Shown piece by piece: positions 9,365 through 17,863 of a DNA stretch of 64,000 nucleotides. The stretch comes from Clostridium sp. CAG:343. GTDB taxonomy: Bacteria; Bacillota; Clostridia; TANB77; CAG-508. The position numbers and the translations under genes were made by a program. The stretch is from positions 1-64,000 of the forward strand of contig FR888061.1 in the NCBI GenBank assembly GCA_000431335.1, read 5' to 3'. Numbering within the stretch: position 1 is the stretch's first letter; each line of letters starts with the position of its first letter. The notes beneath the pieces are model-generated. The model made no database searches. It had not been told where the DNA came from and worked only from the letters and a program-made list of their open reading frames with translations.

Positions 9365-9918
9365 TTAATTTTTATTTTCATTTTCTAATTTGCATTTTTC
9401 TTCCGGTTCTTTAAAACTTAAATACCAACTAATTCCATTTTGTTCTTCTTTAACATTTCTCGTTCTTTCTTCTAATTGTTGATACGTTTTAGGTGATGCC
9501 ACAATTACTGGTTGATTTGGCATCCAATTAGCTGCAGTTGAGCCTTTACTACAATCTGACATCTGTAATGCCTGCACAATTCTAATAATTTCTGGAATAA
9601 AACGTCCTACATTCATTGGATATATTAAAATTGTTCTTACTATTCCTTTATCATCAATAATAAAAACGTTTCTAACCGTTTCTGTATTACTAATATCATT
9701 AGCAATCATTCCATATTTTCTTGCTATTTGTCCATTTCTATCTGCAATAATTGGAAATGATATTTTTATTCCTGTTCTACAATAAATATCATACATCCAT
9801 GCTAAATGTGAACTATTACTATCTACGCTTAATCCTAACAATTCTGTATTCATTTGTTTAAAATATGTATGCGCTCTCGTAAAAGCTATCATTTCAGTTG
9901 TGCATACGGGGGTAAAGT
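9365..9918 (-). pseudogene. C-terminal part of an interrupted peroxiredoxin gene
   Basis: This fragment encodes the catalytic and C-terminal part of an AhpC/TSA peroxiredoxin: the peroxidatic loop FTPVCTTEM, then FPIIADRNGQIARKYGMI, the FIIDDKG strand and a Prx6-type tail (MSDCSKGSTAANWMPNQPV). Its first ~50 residues lie 3.6 kb away at 13500-13652. Joining the two halves at the shared 14-bp core TACGGGGGTAAAGT gives an uninterrupted frame, ...[13 protein letters not shown]..., of 230 aa. The break falls just before the peroxidatic Cys codon. A short local frame could start at a GTG at 9937, directly after the recombinase stop, but would lack half the thioredoxin fold. Confidence 0.9.
9905..9918. 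repeat. Left attachment core (14-bp direct repeat)
   Basis: TACGGGGGTAAAGT occurs here and at 13500-13513 in the same orientation, at the two junctions of the insertion. Flanking bases differ outside the 14 bp. This is what a site-specific serine recombinase leaves as attL/attR. Confidence 0.85.
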
Positions 9919-9939
9919 ACACATCTTTTGGTGTCACCT

Positions 9940-11521
9940 TTAAATCATTTTTTTAATATCTGTTTTTAATTTAAATTTTATCATTTTATCTCTATTTATA
10001 TAAATTTTATCTATTAGCATTTGCAAAATCATTCTATTAGGTACTTCTGAATTTATAACATCATCAAAATACTCTATTGAAATTTTTAGTTTATTTACTT
10101 TTTCTTTTAAATTTTTATCTTCATCTTTTTCTAATAATGCTTGTAAGAAAGAGATACTTTGCATCTTTTCTTTTTCTAGTTCTTTATATGTATTCTCAAT
10201 AATTTCTCTTGACATTTGGTTGTTTGTAGCTGCCAATTCTTTTACTTTTTGATTAACAAGCATTTTATATTCTTCATTTAAAATATTTAGTTTGTTTTGT
10301 AACTTATATTTATTATTCTCTGTTTTATCTTGTTTTATTTCAACTTTAATATTCTGTATTTCTTCTAAATATTGTTTTTTAGTAAATTTTAAAAATTCTT
10401 TTAAATGTACTAAAATATCCTTTTCTTTAACCTCATGGCAGTGGCAAGTCTTTGTCCCAAATTGTCTATATCTTGAACAATCATATCCTTTTTCATTCAT
10501 TTTTCTTTTAATCATAATTCCTGACATTCCAGAGCCACAATTATCGCATACACACATTCCTGAAAAATAATATTCTCTTTTCGTATTTGCTCCAGAAGTA
10601 TTTTGTTTTGATTTTTTAGTCCTTATTTCCTGTGCTAAATTGAATATCTCTTTTGAAATTATAGCTTCATGATGATTTTCAAATATAAATTGTTCCTCTT
10701 TTGGAAGTTTTACTGCTTTACCTCTTATATTTACAGTTCGCTTTTTATGAGTAATTAAAGTTCCAGTATAAATTTCATTTTTCAAAATATTACTTACCAT
10801 ATCTTTTGTCCATTTTTCTTGAATTTTATGCTTATATATCCTGCCTCTTTCTAAATGTTTTTCTCTATAATATATAGATGGTGTAGGATAATTAAATTTT
10901 GTATTTAGTTCTTGACTAATTCTTTGAAATCCCATTCCGTCCTCAACATATAATTTGAATATTAGTTTAATAACTGGTTTTAATTCTTCAATAACATATA
11001 ACATTGGTATATTATCTCTGAAAATTTTTTCATATCCATAGTAATTCCCCATAATTAATCTTCCATCTTTTTGCTTTGAATACATATGATCTCTTGTTTT
11101 TCTTGAACAATCTTTTACATATCTTTCATTGAACCATGTTGTAATTCCAATAGTATCATCTCTATCATTTTGTACATCATAGGTACCTCCCATTTCTGAA
11201 ACTAAAATCATATTTTTTTGCATATCTTTGAATTCATCAATAAGCACCAAAACTTTTCCGTTATTTCTTCCTATTCTTGATAAGTCTTTTGCTATAACTA
11301 CATCAATTTTTCCTCCTTTTACTTTTTCTAACATTTTTGTAAATTCAGGTCTATTAAAGGTATATCCCGAAACATTGTCATCTATGTAGAAATCTTTATC
11401 GTTGATAATCCAATTACGAGAAGAAACATATTCTTTAATTATTCTTTTTTGTTCCTCTATACTTGAGTAATTTTCTTTATCTTCGTCTCTAGACAATCTA
11501 CAATATCCGTGCAACTGTCAT
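9940..11521 (-). CDS. Large serine recombinase, expressed through CGG frameshift at codon 5
   Basis: A site-specific recombinase of the resolvase/invertase superfamily, expected to integrate and excise the element. GGAGG is followed by ATG at 11521: ATG ACA GTT GCA CGG A, then a stop three codons later. Skipping the C of CGG gives MTVAGYCRLSRDEDKEN, the normal start with the catalytic Ser in RLS (S10). Domains: catalytic ~1-150 (DKDFYIDDNVSGYTF, IAKDLSRIGRN), recombinase domain ~165-280, zinc ribbon with CVCDNCG and a Cys/His cluster ~320-370, and a coiled coil ~375-470. Total 526 aa. A start at the TTG at 11514 avoids the shift but lacks correct ribosome-site spacing. Confidence 0.88.
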
Positions 11522-11558
11522 TTTTCCTCCTTTTGCCTGATATTGCTTTTGGTCTATG

Positions 11559-11774
11559 TTAGCATACATTTTGTTCTACTTCCACTTGTTTCATGACTAT
11601 TTTTTTAAGAACTTCGGGATAATTCTTTTTTCCAGTTATAAATACTCCTATTTTGTATTTCTGTTTTTTATAGTTTTCTATTACTTCTTTTGTACTTTTC
11701 CTTTTTAATTCTTCTTCTGTTAGATAAATTTGTACATATTTTATATTAAAGATTTCATTAGAAGTAATTTGCAT
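11559..11774 (-). CDS. Small element-encoded protein, 71 aa, unknown
   Basis: A 71-aa, Lys/Glu-rich protein starting at ATG after GAGGGAG, 37 bases upstream of the recombinase and probably co-transcribed with it. It contains YVQIYLTEEELKRK and IGVFITGKKNYPEVLKKI. I do not recognise it. Its position suggests a recombination accessory or directionality factor, but this is only contextual inference. Confidence 0.5.
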   Translation of the reverse strand: MQITSNEIFNIKYVQIYLTEEELKRKSTKEVIENYKKQKYKIGVFITGKKNYPEVLKKIVMKQVEVEQNVC

Positions 11775-12041
11775 TTTTAAACTCCCTCATAATATTTCTC
11801 TTTAAATATTATGCAAAAAGAAATGTATAAATTTCTTTTCGTCTAAAAAACACTTCATGAATTCTAATACTTATATTTTTTCAGAATCATTTATAATCAC
11901 CTTCTTTTATTAAGAACACTAATTTTCTTAAATAAGTATTTCTATAGGAGTCTAAATTTTTTTATTAAATGTTGCAATTTGGTGCATTTTTTAGTAAGCA
12001 ATCGCTTACATTTATTTTTTCCATATTTGTCCTTTCTTGTA
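11775..12041. other. Non-coding part of the element
   Basis: No open frame of note. The only clear structure is the inverted repeat GTAAGC-AATC-GCTTAC at 11994-12009, a possible protein-binding site. The minus-strand part just above 11774 should hold the promoter of the 71-aa gene/recombinase unit, but no consensus is convincing. Confidence 0.4.
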
Positions 12042-12042
12042 C

Positions 12043-12090
12043 AAAAAAATAACTGTGCATTCAAAATTATTTTTTTGAATTTACACAGTT
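12043..12090 (-). terminator. Terminator after the pilin-like gene
   Basis: AACTGTG (12051-12057) pairs with CACAGTT (12084-12090), extended by an ATTCAAA/TTTGAAT inner stem. On the minus strand it is followed by seven Ts. Confidence 0.8.
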
Positions 12091-12129
12091 AAATTTTAAC
12101 ACTCTTTTACTCCTATTCTGGTTTGTGCG

Positions 12130-12160
12130 AGCACTGGCAGACCAAAAGCCTGCCCGTGCT
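12130..12160. other. GC-rich hairpin downstream of the pilin-like gene
   Basis: AGCACTGGCAG (12130-12140) and CTGCCCGTGCT (12150-12160) form an 11-bp stem with one mismatch and a 9-base loop. It stands out from its AT-rich surroundings and lies 28 bases past the stop codon. It is not followed by a T-run. Diversity-generating retroelement targets often have a hairpin after the variable region; that link is inference. Confidence 0.5.
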
Positions 12161-12187
12161 ACTCTTATTATGCTTATTCTCGCATTA

Positions 12188-13289
12188 TTATTCATCTACT
12201 AAAGTTGTACTTGTTGCATATTTACTATTGAATACAGATGTTGGAATACAAACTAGGGGGCGAACCGCATAAGAGCAGCCCTCGACATCGCCGTTGCTGA
12301 AAAAGCCGTATTTACCGCCCACTTTCAACTCGCTGGTACTGCTGTAGCCGTTAGGGGAAGCGAGCCACCAGGTAGATGATGTGCTTTTATTGTAGATACC
12401 ATGATTGTCATTACCTGGTAACCAATCACTGCCTGTATTTCCTGTATAGCCAGATGTTCCTAATTCTAATGTAATTGTATTTGATTTGTTGCTTCTGTTA
12501 TTATAAGATGCTACAAATAATTCTGCTGTTGGACTTCCGGATGGCAAATACAGCATCATCATTTTTATATTTTGCCCACATACTTGCGTCTGATGTATCT
12601 GTTAACCATGCTGTTGTCTTAATATTTAGATAAGTATTTGATTCTGTAAATAATGAACTTATTTTGGGATTCAATTTTTGTCCTACTGTACTTACAAATG
12701 AACCATTTGTATAAGAACTATAATAATCACTTGGCGTATAATTTCCTATACACTTATCAGAAATTAAATAAGCATAATTATCATCTTGGAAAAATAATCT
12801 CCATCCTCCTGTTTCAGTTTCTTCTTCATTATAATTCGTTACTTTCCATCCATATTTCTTTGTATTAATGGCTGTTCCTATTGTTAGTGTTTCTGGATCA
12901 AAACTTGGAGTTGTTTTTGTATATAAATCTGAATACAATATTTCATTTCCTTTTTTTGTTTTAATACTTGTGTCTGTTAGTTCTGAATAATACTTATTTG
13001 TATTATTTTGATTGGCACTCTCGATAATGCTTTTTACAGTTGCATCATCTAGCACAGTATCTTCTCCATTTCTTATTCTTTCAGCCATCCAATTTGAAAT
13101 GTCTAACTGTGCTTGTTCTTTTACTTCTACTATGTCACTTTTTGTTTTTGCTTCATTTGCTTTTCCTAGTATTCCATTGTCTCCTGTCAATGTAGCAATT
13201 GTTACTCCCGCAAGGATTAGAAGTACAATAATTGTTATTACCAATGCTATTAATGTAATACCTTTTGCATTTTTAAATTTTGTTTTCAT
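12188..13289 (-). CDS. Prepilin-like protein with C-type-lectin-like C-terminal domain, CGG frameshift
   Basis: The 366-aa protein begins with a type IV prepilin signal (KNAKGITLIALVITIIVLLI), with Gly before the cleavage site and a long hydrophobic helix, so it is likely an assembled or surface-anchored pilin. The unshifted frame ends after 262 aa. At 12537-12539 an in-frame CGG (GCC ATC CGG A) joins AVFAI to GSPTAELFVASYN, and the frame continues to 12188. The last ~120 residues (TSSTWWLASPNGYSS ... YAVRPLVCI) match the formylglycine-enzyme/C-type-lectin fold used by many variable adhesins. No pilus assembly genes are in the window. The gene is cargo of the recombinase element and has its own promoter. 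Confidence 0.8.
12245..12380 (-). other. Candidate variable region (GC-rich, NNC-codon-biased segment)
   Basis: This ~135-bp stretch, encoding WWLASPNGYSS to YAVRPLV, is far richer in GC than anything around it. Many of its codons end in C (AAC GGC TAC AGC, ACC AGC, TAC GGC, TTC AGC AAC GGC, GGC TGC), although such codons are rare elsewhere here. Adenine-directed mutagenesis of AAC codons in a retroelement template yields exactly NNC codons, and W..S..(G)VRP is the usual frame of such variable regions. No template repeat or reverse transcriptase is found in this window. Confidence 0.45.
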
Positions 13290-13367
13290 TTGAGTTTTTC
13301 CTCCTTTTTATTTTCTTTTGTAGTAATATTTTTTATATACTTTCAAAAAATTTTTACTTTCATTTAT

Positions 13368-13396
13368 ATATTATATTCTTTTTTATGCTGTGTCAA
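13368..13396 (-). promoter_or_regulatory. Consensus sigma-A promoter of the pilin-like gene
   Basis: On the minus strand TTGACA (13391-13396), a 17-base spacer and TAATAT (13368-13373) form a near-perfect promoter about 80 bases before the start codon at 13289. It implies strong, independent expression of the cargo gene. Confidence 0.8.
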
Positions 13397-13490
13397 TACA
13401 GTTTATAGATTTGTAATATAATTGTAATAATGCTTTGCTTTTCTGTATTTATATTATATCTTAATTATATGATTTTTCAAAACTGAAAGA

Positions 13491-13652
13491 TTAAGACTTT
13501 ACGGGGGTAAAGTCTCCAGGATGTGAAAATAGTACTAACCATTTACCTTGATAATCCTCTAACTTAATATTTCCAAATGTAGTCACCGCTTCAAAATCCG
13601 GTGCTTTTTGACCAATTTTTACATTTCCATTCATCATTAACTCATAATCCAT
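13491..13652 (-). pseudogene. N-terminal part of the interrupted peroxiredoxin gene
   Basis: The fragment encodes [18 protein letters not shown], then [20 protein letters not shown] and [11 protein letters not shown], the standard opening of an AhpC/TSA peroxiredoxin up to the residue before the peroxidatic Cys. It then reads two element-derived codons (KS) and stops at 13491. AGGAG lies 11 bases before the ATG at 13652. The remaining part is at 9365-9918. The interrupted protein cannot be active unless the element is excised. Confidence 0.9.
13500..13513. repeat. Right attachment core (14-bp direct repeat)
   Basis: Second copy of TACGGGGGTAAAGT, identical to 9905-9918, at the junction between the peroxiredoxin N-terminal fragment and the element. 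Confidence 0.85.
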
Positions 13653-13719
13653 AAAAAAACAAACTCCTCTCATATTTTTTCTATATTTTATGAAAAAAGT
13701 TTGTTTTTGTTACTTTATT

Positions 13720-15441
13720 CTATTGTTTTAATCTTAAATATCCCAGTTCATTCCATACATTATAAGCCAAATTTAATCTAAATACCAAAGTTGGTTTAGC
13801 ACCTGCTCTATTTTTGTCTACAACACAAGCATAATATCTGACATCCGGATCATCATATTTCTTCAAATCATAAAATTTTGTATCTACTTCCTTTAATGAA
13901 TACTCATAGTTTTTTAAAGTATCTCTATTAATTTGTTTAATTAAACATAATGTGTCTAATACTTCTTTTACTGTTCTACTAACAGCCAAATCATTTACAT
14001 CTAAATTAACTGGTAAAGTATCACTTTCAGCTAATTGTAAAGTTGAACATATATATAAATTAAAATTTTGTGCTAGGTTTGAAAGAATTGTAGCTGTTCT
14101 TTTTATTTCTTCAGGTACACCAATATTTGCAGTATCTGTTTTTAATGTATCATAAAATACATATTCTATTTGTTCTTTATAATAATAATTCATTATAACT
14201 TTTTTTAGCTCATCATTTGTATGGTCTGTTATATTAATAAAATATATTGAGTTTTTAATTTCTTTATTTGCCCAATCTGTAATAGCTACAGTATTTTTAA
14301 ACTCTGTTGATTCTTTCATTAATCTATTTACAAAGTCTCCTTGCTTTTCATCTTTTTTTCTGATAATAAATCCTTTTTCGTCCACATCTACTTTTTTAGG
14401 GTCATCTGCTCTAAATTTAAATTCAAGTAATTCTCCTTCTGTTTTACTTATTTCATATCCATGTAGTTTTTGAATTTCTGGATTATTTATTATAGTTGTA
14501 ATTAGACAAAGTTTCATTTTTTCTTCTGACATCTCATTTGAAATAATAAGAACTTTCTTTTTATGTACTAATGCTGTATGTGCTGCTAAGTCTATAGTAA
14601 ATCTACTCTTACCACAGTTTGATGGCATCGCAAATGCCATTGTTTCTCCTTTTCTTATTCCTTTAAATACACTTGTTAATATTGGAAAAGGTAAAGATAA
14701 TCCATTTCTTAAATTATTGTCTCCCATTTCTAAAAAGCTAGTAAGATTTCTATTTAATACAGATCTTTTAAATTTTTCTGTATCATTTACCTGTATAATT
14801 GCACTTTTTACTTCTTCTACAGACATTTTATCATATAAAATATAATCAGTTATTTCTACCACTTTATCTTGAATTGATTTTATTGGTATTGCCAAATAAT
14901 TTTTTCTTAAAACAAATAATTTCTTTAAATCTAAGTATATTTTTTCCATATTATATGTTTTATTCGCAACTTCTGCCTTTAACTGATTTTTCAATTTATA
15001 CACTTGTTCTGAATCTCTGGAAAAATTGAATCCTTGTTTAGCTATTTCAGGTGTATAGGCACCTCCTTCAGTAAATAATACACTTTTATATATGTTTAAA
15101 ATCGATTCATCTTCAAAATAACAATCTTCAAAAAGAAAGTAATATTTTACAATAAGTTTAGGATCTGATAATAAAATTCCCATATATGTACGCTCTAATG
15201 GTATATTACTTAATTTATTAGGATAAATTGAACCTGTTTCCTCTTCTTCCTGTTTATATCTTTCTTCTACTTTATTATCATTTTTTTGTTCTTTACTCAA
15301 TATTTCTAGTTTTTTTAAAGCTCCTATATAATCCTGGTTTAATAAACTTTCTCTAATTTTTTGTATTGTATCAAAATTATCTACAGTTACTGGTATATTA
15401 TTTAATATCTCATATATCTTTTTTATTCTCTCTTCTTCCAT
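13720..15441 (-). CDS. DnaB-like RecA-fold ATPase/helicase
   Basis: The 573-aa protein has a DnaB-type N-terminal helical region (~60-200), and a RecA-like core with Walker A AMPSNCGKSRFT (~280), IISNEMSEE (motif H1a-like) and Walker B-like YVFYDTLKTD. It ends with a KNRAGAKPTLVFRLNL segment typical of DnaB-family hexameric helicases. It diverges from replicative DnaB, so it could be a specialised helicase. The start at 15441 follows AAGGGGAAG; an upstream 20-residue extension has no ribosome site. It sits between the peroxiredoxin and the divergent rqcH. Confidence 0.7.
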   Translation of the reverse strand: MEEERIKKIYEILNNIPVTVDNFDTIQKIRESLLNQDYIGALKKLEILSKEQKNDNKVEERYKQEEEETGSIYPNKLSNIPLERTYMGILLSDPKLIVKYYFLFEDCYFEDESILNIYKSVLFTEGGAYTPEIAKQGFNFSRDSEQVYKLKNQLKAEVANKTYNMEKIYLDLKKLFVLRKNYLAIPIKSIQDKVVEITDYILYDKMSVEEVKSAIIQVNDTEKFKRSVLNRNLTSFLEMGDNNLRNGLSLPFPILTSVFKGIRKGETMAFAMPSNCGKSRFTIDLAAHTALVHKKKVLIISNEMSEEKMKLCLITTIINNPEIQKLHGYEISKTEGELLEFKFRADDPKKVDVDEKGFIIRKKDEKQGDFVNRLMKESTEFKNTVAITDWANKEIKNSIYFINITDHTNDELKKVIMNYYYKEQIEYVFYDTLKTDTANIGVPEEIKRTATILSNLAQNFNLYICSTLQLAESDTLPVNLDVNDLAVSRTVKEVLDTLCLIKQINRDTLKNYEYSLKEVDTKFYDLKKYDDPDVRYYACVVDKNRAGAKPTLVFRLNLAYNVWNELGYLRLKQ

Positions 15442-15566
15442 ATTCTTCCCCTTTCTTCTTACTCTCATCTTTATTATATACTTATAATTTTTTTTTAGCA
15501 ATAGCTTTTTTGTTAAATTTATGATATGATAATTTAAATTAAAAGTAAAAAAGGAGTATTATAGAA

Positions 15567-17267
15567 ATGGCATTTGACGGCATTGTAACAAAAGCAATTG
15601 CTTCAGAATTGCAACAATTATCTGGAGCTAGAGTTGATAAAATCTTTCAACCTAATTCAAATAATGTTATTATAGGTTGTTATATAAATGGTAAAAATTA
15701 TGCATTAAATATATGTACAAATTCCAACAATTATCGAATTCATCTAACAACACATCCTAAACCCAACCCACAAATTGCACCTAATTTTTGTATGGTATTA
15801 CGAAAACATTTAACTGGTTTGCATATAAAAAATATAATAACAGCTAATTTAGAAAGAATTATAACTATTGAGTTTGAAGGTTTTGATGAAGTTGATGATA
15901 TTATTAATAAGAAATTAATTATTGAGCTTATGGGTAAACATTGTAACATTATATTGTTAAACGAGGAAAATATAATAATTGATAGTTTAAGACATATTAA
16001 CAATTCTGATAGTACTCATGTTGTTATTCCTCATACCAAATATACTTATCCATCAACAGAAAAACTAAATTTCTTAAATTGTAATGATTTTGAAGATTTT
16101 AAAAAACATTTATCAAATGTTGACACTGAATCACTTCCATGGTGTATCAGTAACACTTTTAACGGTATTAGTAAAAAATTTATTAATTTTATTATATCTG
16201 ATCTAAATATAAAAGATTTGAAAGAAATCTTTTATTATCTAAAACAAATTATACAAGATACTGATTCATTAAATTTGAAATTTAAAACAATAAATAATGA
16301 TTACTTTTTAGTGCAAAATCCAAATAATAATGAACTGTTTTCTCTGAACTTTTTTATTGATGATTTTTATTATCAAAAAGAACTTTCAGAGGATTTAAAA
16401 AATTACCGAAATAGCATGTTAAAGTTAATTTTAGACACGTTAAAAAAATATAAAAAAAGATTGCAAAATATTAATGAAAAATTAGAAGAATGTAAAAATA
16501 TGAACACCTATAGATTATATGGAGAACTTATTACTGCAAATTTGTATAAGATTAAAAATGTTAATATATCGCAAATAAAATTAGAAAATTATTATGATAA
16601 TAACAATTTAATTAATATACCTCTGGATTCTAAATATTCTCCTAGTATTAATGCTAAAAAATTTTTCAAAAAATATACTAAACTAAAAAATGCATCAGAA
16701 ATTGTTTCCATTCAGAAAAAAGAAACTTTAGAAGAACTTAATTATATTGAAAGCATTGTATATGAACTAGAATCTGCTTCTTCTATTGAAGAATTAGCCA
16801 ATATCTTTGATGAAATATCAGAAAACAATATTTTTAAAGATAAAACAAATAAAACTAAAAACATCAAATCGTCTAAAATAAAAAAGTCTAATCTAACCAA
16901 AAATAAAAATGTATCTTTTAATCTAATTAAATACACCATAGATAATTTTACCTTTTTAGTTGGAAGAAATAATAAGGAAAATGATTATCTTTCTTTAAAA
17001 TATGCTAAAAAAACTGACTTGTGGTTTCATACAAAAGACATTCATGGAAGTCATGGAATTTTAATATTAGATGGAAAGCAACCCAAAGAAGAAATCTTAA
17101 TAAGATGTGCCGAAATTACCGCTTATCATAGTAAAGCCCGACTTTCTTCAAATGTTCCTGTAGATTTTTGTGAAGTCAAATATGTAAAAAAGCCAAATGG
17201 TTCTAAGCCTGGTATGGTTATTTATACAAATAACTCTACTTTATATGTTAATCCTAAAATAAAATAA
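15567..17267 (+). CDS. rqcH: Rqc2/RqcH (NFACT) ribosome quality control protein
   Basis: RqcH binds stalled 50S subunits with peptidyl-tRNA and adds C-terminal alanine tails that mark the nascent chain for degradation. The 566-aa protein starts MAFDGIVTKAIASELQQL (NFACT-N), has a central coiled coil (~280-420), and ends with the NFACT-R domain: KKTDLWFHTKDIHGSHGIL, AEITAYHSKAR and GSKPGMVIYTNNSTLYV. The length is normal. The ATG follows AAGGAG. With smpB in the same window it provides ribosome rescue, of interest given the CGG frameshift sites. Confidence 0.93.
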   Translation: MAFDGIVTKAIASELQQLSGARVDKIFQPNSNNVIIGCYINGKNYALNICTNSNNYRIHLTTHPKPNPQIAPNFCMVLRKHLTGLHIKNIITANLERIITIEFEGFDEVDDIINKKLIIELMGKHCNIILLNEENIIIDSLRHINNSDSTHVVIPHTKYTYPSTEKLNFLNCNDFEDFKKHLSNVDTESLPWCISNTFNGISKKFINFIISDLNIKDLKEIFYYLKQIIQDTDSLNLKFKTINNDYFLVQNPNNNELFSLNFFIDDFYYQKELSEDLKNYRNSMLKLILDTLKKYKKRLQNINEKLEECKNMNTYRLYGELITANLYKIKNVNISQIKLENYYDNNNLINIPLDSKYSPSINAKKFFKKYTKLKNASEIVSIQKKETLEELNYIESIVYELESASSIEELANIFDEISENNIFKDKTNKTKNIKSSKIKKSNLTKNKNVSFNLIKYTIDNFTFLVGRNNKENDYLSLKYAKKTDLWFHTKDIHGSHGILILDGKQPKEEILIRCAEITAYHSKARLSSNVPVDFCEVKYVKKPNGSKPGMVIYTNNSTLYVNPKIK

Positions 17268-17268
17268 A

Positions 17269-17306
17269 AAATAAGCAAATGTTTTTTATATCATTTGCTT
17301 ATTTTT
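17269..17306. terminator. Bidirectional terminator after rqcH
   Basis: AATAAGCAAATG (17270-17281) pairs with CATTTGCTTATT (17292-17303), followed by Ts and preceded by As. It also covers the end of the convergent gene at 17309. Confidence 0.85.
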
Positions 17307-17308
17307 AT

Positions 17309-17776
17309 TTACCAGAATATTAGTAAAGTTATTGCCGTTAATACAATAATTTCTGGTTTCGTCATTTCTTTAGGAATTAGTTCTATTTCTCCTTCTTCTT
17401 TATGGTCCACAATTGAAACCTCATATGATGTTACGTCTTTCAATTCAAAATACATACTAAAATCCTGTGTTGTATTATTTTGTGTTGTTGTGATATCAAT
17501 ATATTTTTTTCCAACTAAGACATTTCTTTTAGAATATAAATCAATTTTTAAGTATTTGCCTGTCAAATAATCTTTATCTGAATTTTTTATTGTTCCTTTT
17601 ATTCTTCCATTTACCAGTGTAGCTTGTGCTTGTTTTATTTGAACTTGCTCTATACTATCTCTTCTCTCTATGTTTTTATATGAAGAATTTAGTCCTACAT
17701 TTATAATAAAATTAGAAAAAAAGAAAAAAAGTACAAACCATATTATATATTTTAAAAACGTTTTCATTCTATCCAT
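17309..17776 (-). CDS. Membrane-anchored hypothetical protein, 155 aa
   Basis: It has an N-terminal membrane helix (~7-27, FLKYIIWFVLFFFFSNFIIN), an extracytoplasmic ~100-residue domain with alternating beta-strand pattern (ATLVNGRIKGTIKN, YLKIDLYSKRNVLVGKKYID), and a C-terminal hydrophobic segment (EIIVLTAITLLIFW). The domain resembles an FxLYD/immunoglobulin-like fold, which is only a guess. The ATG follows AAGGAG. No functional neighbours are apparent. Confidence 0.6.
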   Translation of the reverse strand: MDRMKTFLKYIIWFVLFFFFSNFIINVGLNSSYKNIERRDSIEQVQIKQAQATLVNGRIKGTIKNSDKDYLTGKYLKIDLYSKRNVLVGKKYIDITTTQNNTTQDFSMYFELKDVTSYEVSIVDHKEEGEIELIPKEMTKPEIIVLTAITLLIFW

Positions 17777-17840
17777 ATTGCTACTCCTTATCTTATAATA
17801 TCTATATTATACACTAATTTTGGCTATTTGTAAATAACAA

Positions 17841-17862
17841 CGGACTTACAATTGTAAGTCCG
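17841..17862. terminator. Perfect 22-bp palindrome after the WG-repeat gene
   Basis: CGGACTTACAA followed by TTGTAAGTCCG forms a perfect palindrome, two bases past the stop codon of the next entry. The T-run is weak on the minus strand, so it is either a modest terminator or a binding site. Confidence 0.6.
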
Positions 17863-17863
17863 C

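Larger units (their letters stand above)
9905..13499. mobile_element. 3.6-kb serine-recombinase element inserted in a peroxiredoxin gene
   Basis: Precise boundaries are the two copies of TACGGGGGTAAAGT. Inside are a large serine recombinase next to the left end, a 71-aa protein upstream of it, and a pilin-like gene with its own consensus promoter near the right end. Removing one core plus the cargo restores the peroxiredoxin frame exactly. There are no replication, conjugation or phage structural genes, so this is a minimal integrative element. Whether it still excises is unknown. Confidence 0.85.

Noticed and set aside
11514..11516. TTG start of the recombinase that avoids the CGG
   Set aside because: GGAGG is 11 bases from this TTG but five bases from the ATG at 11521, and the ATG frame plus C-skipping gives the normal family N-terminus.
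9905..13499. Complete diversity-generating retroelement in the element
   Set aside because: No reverse transcriptase and no template repeat could be found in the window; only a variable-region-like segment is supported.
9905..13499. Prophage or conjugative element
   Set aside because: No structural, lysis, relaxase or conjugation genes; only recombinase, one small protein and the pilin-like gene.
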